This document shows, piece by piece, positions 51,060 to 63,034 of a stretch of DNA of 64,000 nt. The notes under the pieces were generated by a model. The model did no database searches and was not told the origin of the DNA. It saw only the letters and a list, made by a program, of their open reading frames with translations. How positions within the stretch are numbered: position 1 is the first letter of the stretch; each line of letters starts with the position of its first letter. A program made the position numbers and the translations under genes. This DNA comes from Phascolomyces articulosus (lineage: Eukaryota > Mucoromycota > Mucoromycetes > Mucorales > Lichtheimiaceae), in NCBI GenBank assembly GCA_025677815.1, contig JAIXMP010000011.1, forward strand, positions 434,001 to 498,000, read 5' to 3'.

Positions 51060-52690
51060 CCCCCAACAGTGGCTGGAAAAATAAAGAAAATTTGATGAAA
51101 TCAATGTAGGAGTGACATGAACGGTATAAAGAAGCACGCATAAATGAAATTGCGTATTAGCCCTAGAGGACCCTGGTACTACTAATATTGGTTGAGAGAA
51201 TCATCTAAACCAAAAAAATACGATGACAAGTCAATGGCATAGATTATGTCATCATTAAAATCAGTGATCCTGTCTACAAAAAACAGGCCAGAACAATTCG
51301 AAGAACACTCGCCACATTGTTCAATGATATTGAAGAAAACATCGAATTCGATGATCTTCACGTATTAGTAACAACATAGTGAGTAAAAAAAATGTAGATA
51401 TGTACGTAGAGCTCGTAAATATCATCAAAAATATGAATATTGAATTAATAGCCGTTTTCAGAAGAAGGCATCATTATATCTGTCATTTTGGGAGAACTCA
51501 AAAATGCAATGGTCATTATATAATGCTGCCACGTACGTAATATTAAATTAAAACTATATCATCATCTTATAGAGTATACGATATTTTACTAATACCACTT
51601 GGTCTGAATAACTTTTACCAAACGTGCTTCATATAATATTCATGTCAAATTTTAGATCGAATCCTCCCTCTCAGGAATGGCCCCACTGCATTCGATTTCT
51701 TAAAAATTAATAAGTTTATTTTTTTCTTCTCACTTGAATAGTTCTTACAGTTTCCATTATAACTGCTATGATTATTTAGGAGAAATCTAAAAGGATTTGA
51801 AAAACAATGGCATTATCAGAACAGTCAACCCAATTGGTGAAAACGTAAATATTACTTTTTTTAATTTCTTGCTTATTTTCCTCCACACATTATAGACAGA
51901 ACTTTATGCTTATTAATAGCAACTCTATCATCAAATAGTTGATCGTCAACATTGTGCCTTTTCAAAACTACGAATCGTTCTTCATCCACTACAATAATAT
52001 CAAAGTTAACTGAAGAGCAATTTGTTCACCAATTGAAAAAAAAAATTGTTTGAATCCAGGTCCCTTAAAAGTAGCCTCAATCGAGTTTTCACGGCTTACA
52101 AAAACATTACCTGGCTCCAATTTCGATACGGATCTCACCGTGCAAGGCCATACAGCCATTAATAAAAGTCAACCAACAATATAGCTGGGGAAAATTAAAG
52201 AAGCAGGAGGTAAGCATGTAGCATGAATAAAGTTAAGCCAGAACTCAAGAGTATTCTTATTATACTAACGTTGGTTAAGTAGATAAAAAAACCAATGGCA
52301 TTGTTTTATGTCCCTCTAAGGTTTTATGGTCCTATATTCAAAGATCAGCAAGCGCAAATCATTCAAAAAGTGCTAATTATGTTGGTAACATCAAGTTTGA
52401 TGACTTTCGTGTATCAGTAGCAATACAGAAGGTAAAAAAAAGGGAGATATAGGTAACTTGTTCTCATTGTCAAAAAGATTGGTGAGGAATTGAACCCATT
52501 TTCAATAGAAAACATGACTATTTCTGTCATTCAAATAGGATCCAAGATAACATCAATCAATGTAATTACATAAGTGCCGTTAGCAAAAAGCTAAATTCTA
52601 TAATTATAATGTTGGTATATTCAATATATTACTAATACTTGGCTCTTTAATGTAGCATGGCATACACCTTATGGTGAAGCTCTCGACATT
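51060..52690 (+). pseudogene. Two diverged tandem copies of a decayed gene
   Basis: Two units align at an offset of about 1.05 kb: copy A roughly 51060–51600, copy B roughly 52170–52650. The best-matching part reads NIEFDDLHVLVTT in A and NIKFDDFRVSVAI in B, preceded by SDPVYKKQA and GPIFKDQQA. It is followed by PFSEEGIIISVI in A and PFSIENMTISVI in B after exon-like gaps. Between the copies at about 52098–52160 there is another coding-like piece (LPGSNFDTDLTVQGHTAI). Frames are broken in both. The style (beta-rich, NPFS-like, LPGSN) is faintly like the repeats of fungal vacuolar Tag1/DUF3712 proteins, but that is a guess. Confidence 0.4.
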
Positions 52691-53139
52691 AGATTAAGAG
52701 GATCATAATTACTATAATATAATGACACAGGCCAGGGGTACGTACTTAGGTGTTTAACATTGATGGGAACTTGTAATAAATTACAATAATAATGTGGCAT
52801 TGTTATTCTTTACCAATCCAATCTTTTGTTTCGTAAGAAAAAAAAATAGACTCTGTTATTCCTATATTATTACCCAAAACCAAGCTTTTTTACTATCCAA
52901 ATTATAATGGATGTTTTCATACGCATAATTTAAGGGAGTTCTTCGCATTGTTATTTCTTGTGTTACCTGTGAGTCACCTAAAAGAGTATATATGAAAGAA
53001 CGTAAAACGTGGATATTACATGGGTGCATAATCTGTTTCCATGCACGAACTCTTTCTCTCTTTTTATTTTACCTATCTCTATTTAAAATACCTACTTTTT
53101 TATACACCTTTTGAACTTGGCCTGGGTTAATGTTGAGAA
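52691..53139. other. Promoter region of the MFS transporter gene
   Basis: AT-rich with a CT-rich stretch at about 53040–53075, then a short leader. No gene recognised. Confidence 0.6.
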
Positions 53140-55584
53140 ATGGCCAAAGATCATGATGGAGAAGTCCCATTACTATCGCATACTAACCAACAACAAGAAG
53201 ACGATAATACCGTACGGGCATTACGACTTTCTTCTTCTTCATCGGACACGCTGACTGACGAAAATGAACAAGACGACATCGAATTACACCATGAACTCGA
53301 ACATAGTCGACATTATACCTATAGTATAGAAGAAGAAAAGGCCCTTGTTCGTAGACTCGACCGTAGACTCCTTGTTTTTGCCATGTTTGGGAACTTAATT
53401 AAAACCATGGATAATACTAATATCTGTAGAGTATATATATATATATATTTATATTTATTGTTGTCACCCTGACGATATATTAAAGTTCAAACATTGATGA
53501 TGTTTTTTCTGTGTATCTAGCAAATGCCTATATTAGTGGTATGGAAGAAGATTTAAATATCCAGGGCAAACAATATAACTGGATGACTGTATTATTTTGG
53601 GCTGGATACTTGTTGTAAGTTTTTTTTTTTTTCACTGTATATATTTATATAACCAAATGACCACTTATAATTCTTAATGATGATTATATATATATATAAT
53701 AGAATGCAAATTCCATCGAATATAATTTTATCACGTTTTCGTCCTTCGTGTTATCTTCCATTCCTTGAAATCATTTGGTGTATATTAACTCTAAGTATGG
53801 CTTGTGTTCAATCCGTCACGGCTGTTTATTGTATACGATTTTTATTAGGGGCATTTGAAGCTGGCTTCTACCCTGGTATTGTATTTTTGGTGGGAACATG
53901 GTATTCTCATAAAGAACTTGGAAAACGAAATGCTTGGATTACTATTTTTGGATCATTAGGCGGCGCACTCAGTGGAGTGATTCAAGCAATTCTATTAAAA
54001 TTGGCGGATGGATTCCTTGGTATCAGTGGGTGAGTTTAATAAAAAAAAAATAGATGGAGTGGAATTATCCTTATTCTTAATATGAATATACTTTTTTTGG
54101 ATTCATTATATGTCTATCATTATCAGATGGCGATGGCTATTTGTATTTGATGGTCTCATTACCTTCTTTTTAGCTTACTTTGGATACAAGTATTTGCCAG
54201 ATTATCCATCCACTACATCTTGGTTAAGTCCAAAGGTAATTCAAGATGTATATTTATTGAGACACCAATAGAAAATAATTCTTTAGCTCAACTGTTTATT
54301 ATATAAATTTGAACCGTTGAAGGAAAAAGACCTTGCAGTACTAAGATTAGATAAAGAAGGGAGAGAAACGAAACAAAGTAACACGTTGAAAACGCGCCAA
54401 CTCCTCCATTCTCTCCTTTTCAATAAATATATATATTTCCTTGTCTTGGGGTGGACCTTGTTATTCCTTGCTGTGGGAGGTGCACATGTCCTTGGAATTA
54501 TTGCAAAAAAAGTGGGCTATGATGCAATTACAGCCAATTTATTTACATCGGTACGTAATAATAAGGAATAAGAATTATATGTAAAGAAATCAAGCACTCT
54601 ATTTTAAGAATATATACGTAGACCAATAACTTTGAGATGATCTATTTGATTATATAGCCAGATATGGTGATTAGTATGCTTGCAGGACTTGGAAATGGGT
54701 ATCTGAGTGATTACTTTCGAACACGAATATGGTGTCTTATTGCACCATTAAGTCTTTCTGTCCTTGGATTCAGGTACTATAATATATCGATTTGCATAAT
54801 ATACAAAAGAACAAAACAATTCAATGGCGAATAATATACGTTTAATGACAAGCTTTATTTGGAAATAAGTTTATTAGCAGCATTTGTACAACCTTTTGGA
54901 GTGTTTTACTTTGCATACATTATAATGCATGCTGGTTTATCTGCTACATCCCCGGTAAGTAAGAATTTCTTGGCTATTCGAAAAATCTTCTTTTTTGTTT
55001 TTGAAAATTTATCGGATGATGGTGATATGTATAGGTTGCCATGACATGGGCAAGTGAAATTATGCAAGAAAGTGTCGAATTAAGAGCTCTTGCTATTGCA
55101 ATCATGAATTCATCCTCATCATCCATGTATACTTGGGCACCTCTTGTACTATGGCCAGTGACAGGTATTTTGCATAACTTCCATTACGTCTATATAATAC
55201 AATTATGTATAAAAATTTAATTCTCATTGAAACATGATTTATAGATGCACCTCGTTATTGTAAGTGGAAGAATATATAAGAAAAATAATCACTATGCAAG
55301 ATATTGTCACATTACTTATATCTATCATTTTAGCAACGGGATTTTTTGCAAGTATTGGGTTTGTCACCGGATCCATGGTTTGTTTTGGTATTATTGGCAT
55401 ATTACGTCGCAGACAAAATAAAAAGCAGCACATTAACTATGATAACAACCACCATCATGACGGTATTGAGGAGGAAGAAGATACGCCCTTTCTTTTACCA
55501 TCTCCAATGATAGAACAAGGGCATGACGATCCTGAAATCATTCAATTACGTAACACTGCTTCTTTGGAAAGAAGAGCTTCTTGA
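53140..55584 (+). CDS. MFS transporter, anion:cation symporter family (Fen2/Liz1/Dal5-like)
   Basis: Plasma-membrane H+ symporter of the ACS family, which takes up organic anions and vitamins such as pantothenate, allantoate or biotin. Ten exons (53140–53425, 53521–53614, 53703–54029, 54127–54235, 54323–54550, 54658–54773, 54870–54954, 55035–55164, 55245–55259, 55334–55584) join into 546 aa with about 12 predicted helices and acidic cytosolic ends. The family signature MDNTNISNAYISGMEEDLN (around 90–108) spans intron 1. GAFEAGFYPGIVFLVGTWY and the WRWLFVFDGLIT segment after TM5 are also typical. NAYxSGMxEDLN points to the pantothenate/biotin branch, but the substrate is not certain. Exon 9 is only 15 nt and encodes APRY with split flanking codons; skipping it keeps the frame. 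The gene converges on cytochrome b5 with a 194-bp gap. Confidence 0.92.
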
Positions 55585-55778
55585 ACGAACTTAAAAAAAA
55601 TAAAGAGCCATGTTCACAGCATGTAACTTTTTTTTATATATGTGTGTAAAAGATTGTATTTGATGGAGCAAAATATAATCGTCCCCACATTTTTTTATCA
55701 TCTAAATTATATATTTATATATATGAAAAAGAAAAAAAAGAAACAAAGTGTATATTTATAACGGGAAAATGAGGGAAT

Positions 55779-56772
55779 TTAGTGCTTTTGGGGAGCAAGG
55801 ACAAACTTGTAGACAAGAACACCAGCAACAGCAAGTGCGGGGACGAGAACACGCAAGAAACTATAATATTATTTTATCGTCATTGATCAATAAATCTGTC
55901 CCAAATTCATTTGATACTCATACCTCTCTTTATCCACTCTCCCCATCCGTACACACTTATTCTACCCTATCCTTTGTCCTCCCCAATCCCCAAAAGAAAA
56001 ATAAAAAAAAACGTACGATCCCTTCTTTTCTTCAGGAAGTTCACCAGCACGAAGAGTAGCATATTCCTTATTGACGACACGAGACTACAAAAAAGTCAAA
56101 TAAGATTTTAGTCAACTTTCAATTTCCATCTGTCATTTTTTTTTTACCCCACACAAAAATAAAATTAGAAAAATTTACCTTTTCATCTAATTCACCCACA
56201 AGATACTTTTCCAAGATTTCACGAGCTTCATCTGAGTGACCAATATCTTCGAAAGCTTCAGTGGCATCCTTGCCTAAATACGATAAATAAATAGATTATA
56301 TCATATATCAACCAATTGAGTAAACAAAATAGAATAACTTTTTTTTATCCAATATTAAGGGTGTGTAGTCAAATCTTTTCCTTTCCCACTCATATACGTA
56401 CCAGATTCATCAAGTAAAACTTCTTCACCTATATACAAAGAAAAAGTGTGTTTATAAAAAAGAAAGTTAAATATATCGTCATTTGTTATTATGAACATTA
56501 TTAGGGTTCTTTTTTTGTTAATGTCGTTCTTACCACCGGGATGCTAGAATATATGAATAAATAATAAAATAACGCGTATCATAACGTGAGTTCAACATTG
56601 ATGCCGTAAATGGTCACTTTGCCCCCAAAATGGTGTATCCTATATTATTCTCATTTCTATTTACCTCTTGAACAAAGCTGCTGATATTGTAGACCTTGTT
56701 GTGAATCACCATCCACAAATCATCCTTGGTTTGATGCTTGCTAACGTCTTCCAAAGTGTAAACAGCGGACAT
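55779..56772 (-). CDS. Cytochrome b5, tail-anchored
   Basis: ER-membrane haem protein that passes electrons to desaturases, sterol enzymes and some P450s. Six minus-strand exons (56772–56665, 56543–56534, 56428–56402, 56273–56179, 56084–56017, 55860–55779) give 129 aa, a normal length. Haem ligands are H37 in the split HPGG motif and H61 in GHSDEA. The start [20 protein letters not shown] is typical. A C-terminal helix (about 104–124, [16 protein letters not shown]) followed by LAPQKH is the tail anchor. Exon 2 is only 10 nt (CATCCCGGTG, encoding the haem-binding HPG) and exon 3 is 27 nt. Both are needed for the conserved [17 protein letters not shown]. All junctions are GT–AG and in frame. 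Confidence 0.95.
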
Positions 56773-59700
56773 AGTTACTTTGTTTTATTTAAGAAAAATA
56801 GAGTGGGGGGAGATATAGAAATAATAAAAAGGAAAAGAAAAAGGGAGAATAAGAAAAGAGAAAACTAAAAGCAATTCATATCTTGGCTCAACAGCAAAGC
56901 GGGCGGCGACTGTGTCCGGTCACAGATAGTAGGTTATGCGATTATAAAATTTGTTTATTATACTTTGAATACAGATCGGCTGTCGCATCCGACTCCCTAT
57001 CACATGCGGTCAAAAGGTTTTCGAGATTTGAATTGGGGTAAAAAAAATAATAATAAAAGGTGAATAACATCTTGTGCGTTGGACTGTGAAAACAATTATT
57101 CATATAAAAGTAAACGTATAGAATCCTCTTCTCCTCCCTTCTTTCTTGTTTCTCTTCTTCTTCCTACTTTGATATCATCTAATTATACTCAATAACATTT
57201 CATTATATAATGTTATATTGACTTTAATTGTAGATTATTCACAGCAACGACAACAATAATAAACACGTTTTTATTCTTAGTTTATCAACCCGAAAAAAGT
57301 GAATTAATGATTATCTAAAAAGTTGAACCATTGGTATCCATTTCTTTCGTTATTTCCTTTACTAAAAAAAAAAGTAACCTTCAGTTACCATCATATATAT
57401 ATGTATGCAACTTACTGAAAAATCCATTTCCTATTCATATTTATGTGTTTTTTTTCTTATCATGATTCTCCATGTCTTTTTCATTGTTGCAACACATCGG
57501 TTTTTTTTATTTATACTTTTGAGTCTTTCCGCAAATTACCAAAAGGGGCAAGTGCCCGTACAAATTTGAGGAAACACAGACATGGTACAGAACCTGGGAA
57601 GAACTGATTATTCCGCTGTCAAATTTTTTTTGATATCCAGTTCCCACCACTAGGACAAACATATCACATTACACTTATTTCTTTTTTCTATATCGTGTAT
57701 CTCTTTCACCAAAGGTAATGGTAAATGCTATTTTAAATATAGTTATTTATTGTGTTTATGATTTTATTGCTAGTTTTTGGGGGGTCTATAAACTGTACAA
57801 GGTTTTTTCTGTGTCAGCTAAACATCTAGTAATTGACGAAGGAGTTGGTTAGGAAACCCTTGTTTAATGAAATCATTCATAACTATGATAAACGATGCGG
57901 GTCTTTTTTTAATTTTATTAAAACACTATTATCTATGCTTCAAATGTATGTCCTGTTCATTCCTATAATGATCCTCAACTATTATTCCGCACTTGATCTC
58001 AAGGTGTTTTAATGTATTGAATGATTAGTGAGAATACTCGAGCGTTCCAATACGACTGACATTTACGAAAATATCTTCTACATATTTGGTACGAGACCTT
58101 GAATTTCTTTCCAAAGCAAAGGTCGCATTTAGATATACAAAAAATGTTATGAAATTTCTGTTTGTGCAACAGTTTCAGAATGATCAGAATGTATTCAATA
58201 ATGTTGTTCAATGGAAAATCAGTGTTCTCCTCCTTGTGCCTTTATATGTTCAGATCGTCATGAAATAAAAGTTCTTGATTAGGCTGTCAATAGGTAGTTA
58301 TGTAATAAATTATAGTATTTTTGTAATATAATAAGCATTAGCAATTTGCTGGACGGTGTAGATCTGTTTCACCCTTAATAAAATGAATTTATGCTTGATA
58401 AGGGACATTGTATATTGTATGAAGTTGTTACTTTATTATTTTTTGATAAATGTAAGGTATAAGTATTTTTTTGTTGAGATTTTAACAATCACAAGTTGAT
58501 TCCAACTATTGTTGTTGATTGCGGTTTTATATATGAAGAAAAAAGAATATATTTTTATGCGTCTAAATATAAAATCAAATGTGATATTCATCAACTCATA
58601 TTTTTTATATCTTAAACTTTTGTAATATATATTACCAATATCTCAAGTAATTATTATTCTTATTAAGTGAAGGAATATTTTATATATTTATAATAATGAT
58701 TATGATGACGGATACAGCGGTGATAATAATATTATACTAACTATTACTATTCACTAATAATGAATCATAATTTTATTTACTATAATAATAAAGTTTTCTT
58801 CTATAATAAGAATATGATATTGAATATAATTAAGAAAACAGCCGATTCCGTGATTTCATTTTATGCCATTATATATTACGTAACCAAACCCAAAAAAATT
58901 ACTTTAGATCTTTTAATGGAAACAAATAAAGAAGATAACCAAAAGCATCATCTTAAATTCTGTAAAGCCATAAAATCTGCCATCCGAACATCCGAATAAA
59001 TATAGGCCTAGTGATGATAAGAGTGCCTACCAAAGCACGAGCTTCATTGCAACCATCCTAATGATTGGGCCAACATCAGGAAGCGGTGTCATGCGTTATT
59101 ATATCAGAATCAATTAATAAATTCTCGTTGCTGCTACTTTTATTTGCATGTACTTATGCTTTAGTATTCAATGATCTAAATGTTTCACAAGCACAGCTTC
59201 TCCGCAGGTACGCATGAATATATATATATATGAAATAAGCTATTTCGTTTACTCAAGATAAAAGTTCTAATGATAATAAACCCAACCAGTATCCACATTC
59301 ACGCTTCTTCATATATTTTAATATCACCATCCCACATATCCCGTATGTTAACCCCAACATTATCTTCTCTCAAGGCCCTCAAGAATGCCCAATAATGCAA
59401 ACATCATTTAAAAAAATCAAAGGTTTCATCGATATTTGATTTTTTATATATAAGTTTGTATTTACAGAAATTACAGAATGAAAAAAGATACCTACCACCT
59501 GACGCTCTAGATGCAATATACCCGTTGGTTTATTCAAAAATCATCCAAATCTACATTTCTCACTCCTTCATTCTTTCTTCATCCCACCTCCCATTCGCCT
59601 GGATCGCGCAACAGCCTTTGAAAGTTTATAGCCATGATAACTCTTGTTCTGTTCCATCACCTTCATCCCATTCTTTTGGACCTATCACCCTTTTTCAAAA

Positions 59701-61441
59701 TACAACCATCGTACCTGTTTGGGAAGACATGAGGAAGGGAAATAATTCAGTAGCATGATGCGTGACTGAATTTTTTCTGGTTTCTAATGACAATATATAA
59801 CTTTTTTTCACACGATATATGTAACCTCTCACAATGATCGAAAGAGTGTACCCACTATCATCCTTCATTACGATCATCGTGATAACAATACCGATTACCT
59901 TGAGTTATCATCCAATCCATCCACCCATCCATCCAGATTGAATTCCTTATCACCAATTGATGTTGCTATGTTTCTCCAGTTCCACACAAAACAAGGGTCT
60001 AAGTGAAAACAGATCCCTTATCCACAAGTTTTGGGATAATCATGCCGAAAATCGCGTGATATATGGTACAATTTACGGGGTTGAGGCAAGAAGTTGTTGC
60101 TGTTGTTGCTTTCTCGTGGCTGTTGATCCCTTCGTGCTCTAGATCGATAACAAAAAAGGTGATCCATTTTCCATGGAAAGTATCAATACTGGCTGTGTTA
60201 TGTTACTATGGAAAAGAATTGATTTTCAAAACAAAAAAAGAGTTATTCGTCGTCGATTAGAATTGAAGGTCCAGAGTGCAAAATGGAATGAGCTTTCTAT
60301 GGTAGTAATAGGAGTGTAATGAGGTGATGGCGCGTTTAAGTATAGGCTGACAAAAGTAAAAGCTGGCCTCTTTTGAATCTGCCGTGTCAAGTTTGTGTTA
60401 AAAAAAAACATCTTTGTAATAGTTTATAATAAAAGTCTTTGTAGTCGGGTACATGGAAGGCATCAGTCTAATAGCATTGGTGACTTAATGGTAATGACAT
60501 CTAATGGTGGTTGGGAATGGATTCATAGCAAGTAATGACGTATATATATATATATATATATAAGAAAGTTTTGCGTGCAAAAAGAAGAAAGAAAAAAGAC
60601 GGTGGGACCACAGTAGAAATTGGAAACAAGGAAAAAAACCAGGGGTACACAAACATCCACCGTTTTGTTATGATGATCTTACCAAATAGTTTATTTTTAA
60701 ACCTTTGAAGCTTTGGAACACTGGATGGATTATTGTTATTGAATAACTTGATTCATGGAGGGTTTATTGGATTTCATCAAAAAATCATTACATGATGATC
60801 CTGAAAAGACTTACAAATGAAACAACACTGCGGAGAAATATGCTCGTACGTACCAAGATAAAACAAAATAGGTTTAACAGGTTTGGTTATGGATTGAACC
60901 AGATACCTTCCCTGTAAATTGGTAAAATGGTTCTTTATTATTTTATTATACCATACTCAAATCATCAAAATACAGCCAGTCGTTAAAACAACTATTACTG
61001 TTATTTATTGCTTCAAAATAAAGGATATTGATTCAACCATAGTAAGTTACTACTACTCGCTTATACCTATCACCATCAGTCGAAGCACATAACTTTTATA
61101 TTCTAGACACAAATATTTGTTTTACAAAAGAACTTTAGTAGTCTTATTCACCCCATCACCCAAAGCAATATCCATATTCTTGGTATATATAATACAAATG
61201 ATCTTCTAGTCAGTCGTGAGACGAAGGGGGTGTTTAACGGTTCAACAGTGATCGATTGGATAAGCAGGTCCAAATGAAATAAAACTGGAGGGAAAAAAAT
61301 GAAGCAATGGGACTTTTCAAAGTAAAAAAAGAAGGATAAAGATTTCTTTTTATAATAATTACCTTTTGTTCAAGTTAATTATCAGTTAGAAATGAAGCAA
61401 TCGAAGCTTGTTAATAGTATATTATTAAAACAGAAGATATG
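56773..61441. other. Gene desert, about 4.7 kb
   Basis: Starts with the cytochrome b5 promoter (a GC-richer patch with CGGGCGGCGAC-like sequence near 56900). The rest is AT-rich with broken frames. Fragments with a coding-like feel occur at 58850–58999, 59027–59120 (HPNDWANIRKRCHALL) and 59456–59758, but none is recognisable or intact. A TA tract lies at 60541–60562. Confidence 0.5.
60541..60562. repeat. TA dinucleotide microsatellite
   Basis: Uninterrupted alternating T/A tract in the desert upstream of the HET-domain gene. Confidence 0.95.
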
Positions 61442-63034
61442 TTATTGAATTAAAAATATTTTTTTGGGTAAATTACAATTAGTAGAAGAGAAAAAATCAT
61501 CTCCATCTGTTGTTATTTGACAGCATCCTATTGCTTCATAATATTCTTCGTTTTGCTTTTTTCTGATTACTGGATAATAAAAATAAGTATGATGTATGTT
61601 ACTTTTAAATATAATTTCAGAAAGAATCACGTAGTGTGCTGAAGAATCATTAACGTCTTCAGTTAAACAATCGAAATTAACACTATAGACATATGTTTCT
61701 TCTTTCCATTCTTCCTCATTTCTTGTTCTGGGCCACCAACATAGATTTTCCTTCTTTATCTCCATAAACCTTGATAATTGTTGAAGTTCATTCGAAATTC
61801 GGTCGAAATCTCTTTCTTTTACGAAAATGGAATCATTGTAATCTGTCTCCCATGCGGATAATTTGATTCTTTTTTTCTCTCTCATTCCAGGGAGTTGAGC
61901 ATGTATACACAAACAATAATTATGCAAGTCATCAAAATCAGCTATATCTTCAGGAAGTGGTAGCAGATCTTCTCTTTGTACAATTTGAAACTCTTCTTGG
62001 ATGGGCTGGTCGTCATTCCTCGTAGCAAAAGTACTTGTAATATACATCGTTTTACCATTCACCAGGTAGTCTTGAAATGATGATGATGGTATTTTTGTAT
62101 CCATATCTATGTCGTGTACTCCATTCACACCTGTCCATGACGGCAAAAACCTGTACTTTTGAATTGCTGAATTATACTCCTTGTCGGCTTTACTTTTATT
62201 AAATGCTAAAATGCTGATATCTTTTTTGGCTAAGAGAGCATAAAATCGAATTATCAAGTCTTGGATGGGTTGATCGTAATCGATGTTGATCTGGTCAATG
62301 ATATCTGGGAAAAGTTGGATGAGAGCAAATATGCGATCATGGTCTTGAGCGCTTTTCAGTTGATGTGCATGGTATAAAATTCGAGATACACTCCGTTCTT
62401 TAAATAGTGGTCTGATTAATGGATAGATTGAATCATGTTGTAAAATATCTTTACTCCATTGATGAGTGTTTTTGCCAACAAGTAGCAATTCCTTCGAATT
62501 GACCAATTCTATGAAAGTCCACAGACGTTTGAAATACTGATGTTTTGATAATAAATGAGATTCCTTGTAATAATATTCAGGAATAAATGCAACAGTGCAA
62601 TAAGCATTGGTATAAATGCAATGTGTGTTTCGTATTTCGCGTTGCTTATTTTCTTTGTTGTCTTGATCGATGCACATCTGATCGTACCATATATATTTAA
62701 TATTGAATTGCTGACATATTTGTTGAATGACCCCTTCAAACTTTACGTAGGTCCGAGAATTGTCCGATCGAAGGATCGTGTGTCCGCCTTGGTCGATTCG
62801 TTTTGTTTCCCCAGTGATTTTATGTATTAAAATCTTTCCTGATTGATTCCAGGAGTAGGAAAATGCACAATAACCTTCTTTAATTTGAGAACCATCTACT
62901 ACTTCCATGTCGCTGATACGAACAAGTTTGGTGGGCATAAAATCTGGCTTAGGTAAAGCGTGGGGAACTGTCTTGATTAATTTTTCGCGTTTGAAATTAT
63001 TATACCACTGGGTCGCTTCGTATTCAATATACAT
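61442..63034 (-). CDS. HET-domain protein (heterokaryon-incompatibility-like)
   Basis: Intronless 530-aa protein, unlike its intron-rich neighbours. The three HET blocks are visible: EGYCAFSYSWN (53–63; family YxALSYxWG), IKYIWYDQMCIDQDNKEN (112–129; family LWiDxlCIdQ) followed by IYTNAYCTVAF (140–150), and YFKRLWTFIEL (167–177; family RxWTxqEl). In Ascomycota the HET domain triggers cell death after fusion of unlike strains; outside that group its role is not established. Here the conserved glycine of SYxWG is replaced by Asn. The remaining ~330 residues have no recognised domain: no NACHT, ankyrin or WD repeats. Codon use is AT-biased like the surroundings, so recent transfer is not evident. 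The ATG at 63034 is the first in frame and is followed by a normal HET-type N-terminus. Confidence 0.85.
   Translation of the reverse strand: MYIEYEATQWYNNFKREKLIKTVPHALPKPDFMPTKLVRISDMEVVDGSQIKEGYCAFSYSWNQSGKILIHKITGETKRIDQGGHTILRSDNSRTYVKFEGVIQQICQQFNIKYIWYDQMCIDQDNKENKQREIRNTHCIYTNAYCTVAFIPEYYYKESHLLSKHQYFKRLWTFIELVNSKELLLVGKNTHQWSKDILQHDSIYPLIRPLFKERSVSRILYHAHQLKSAQDHDRIFALIQLFPDIIDQINIDYDQPIQDLIIRFYALLAKKDISILAFNKSKADKEYNSAIQKYRFLPSWTGVNGVHDIDMDTKIPSSSFQDYLVNGKTMYITSTFATRNDDQPIQEEFQIVQREDLLPLPEDIADFDDLHNYCLCIHAQLPGMREKKRIKLSAWETDYNDSIFVKERDFDRISNELQQLSRFMEIKKENLCWWPRTRNEEEWKEETYVYSVNFDCLTEDVNDSSAHYVILSEIIFKSNIHHTYFYYPVIRKKQNEEYYEAIGCCQITTDGDDFFSSTNCNLPKKIFLIQ

Noticed and set aside
59456..59758. 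100-codon plus-strand frame in the right desert
   Set aside because: Somewhat coding-like but without recognisable domain, neighbours or splice context; kept only as a note in the desert entry.
60880..60910. GGATTGAACC string considered as a minus-strand tRNA T-arm
   Set aside because: No matching acceptor stem or box A at the right distance. Similar strings at 52490 and 10873 failed for the same reason.
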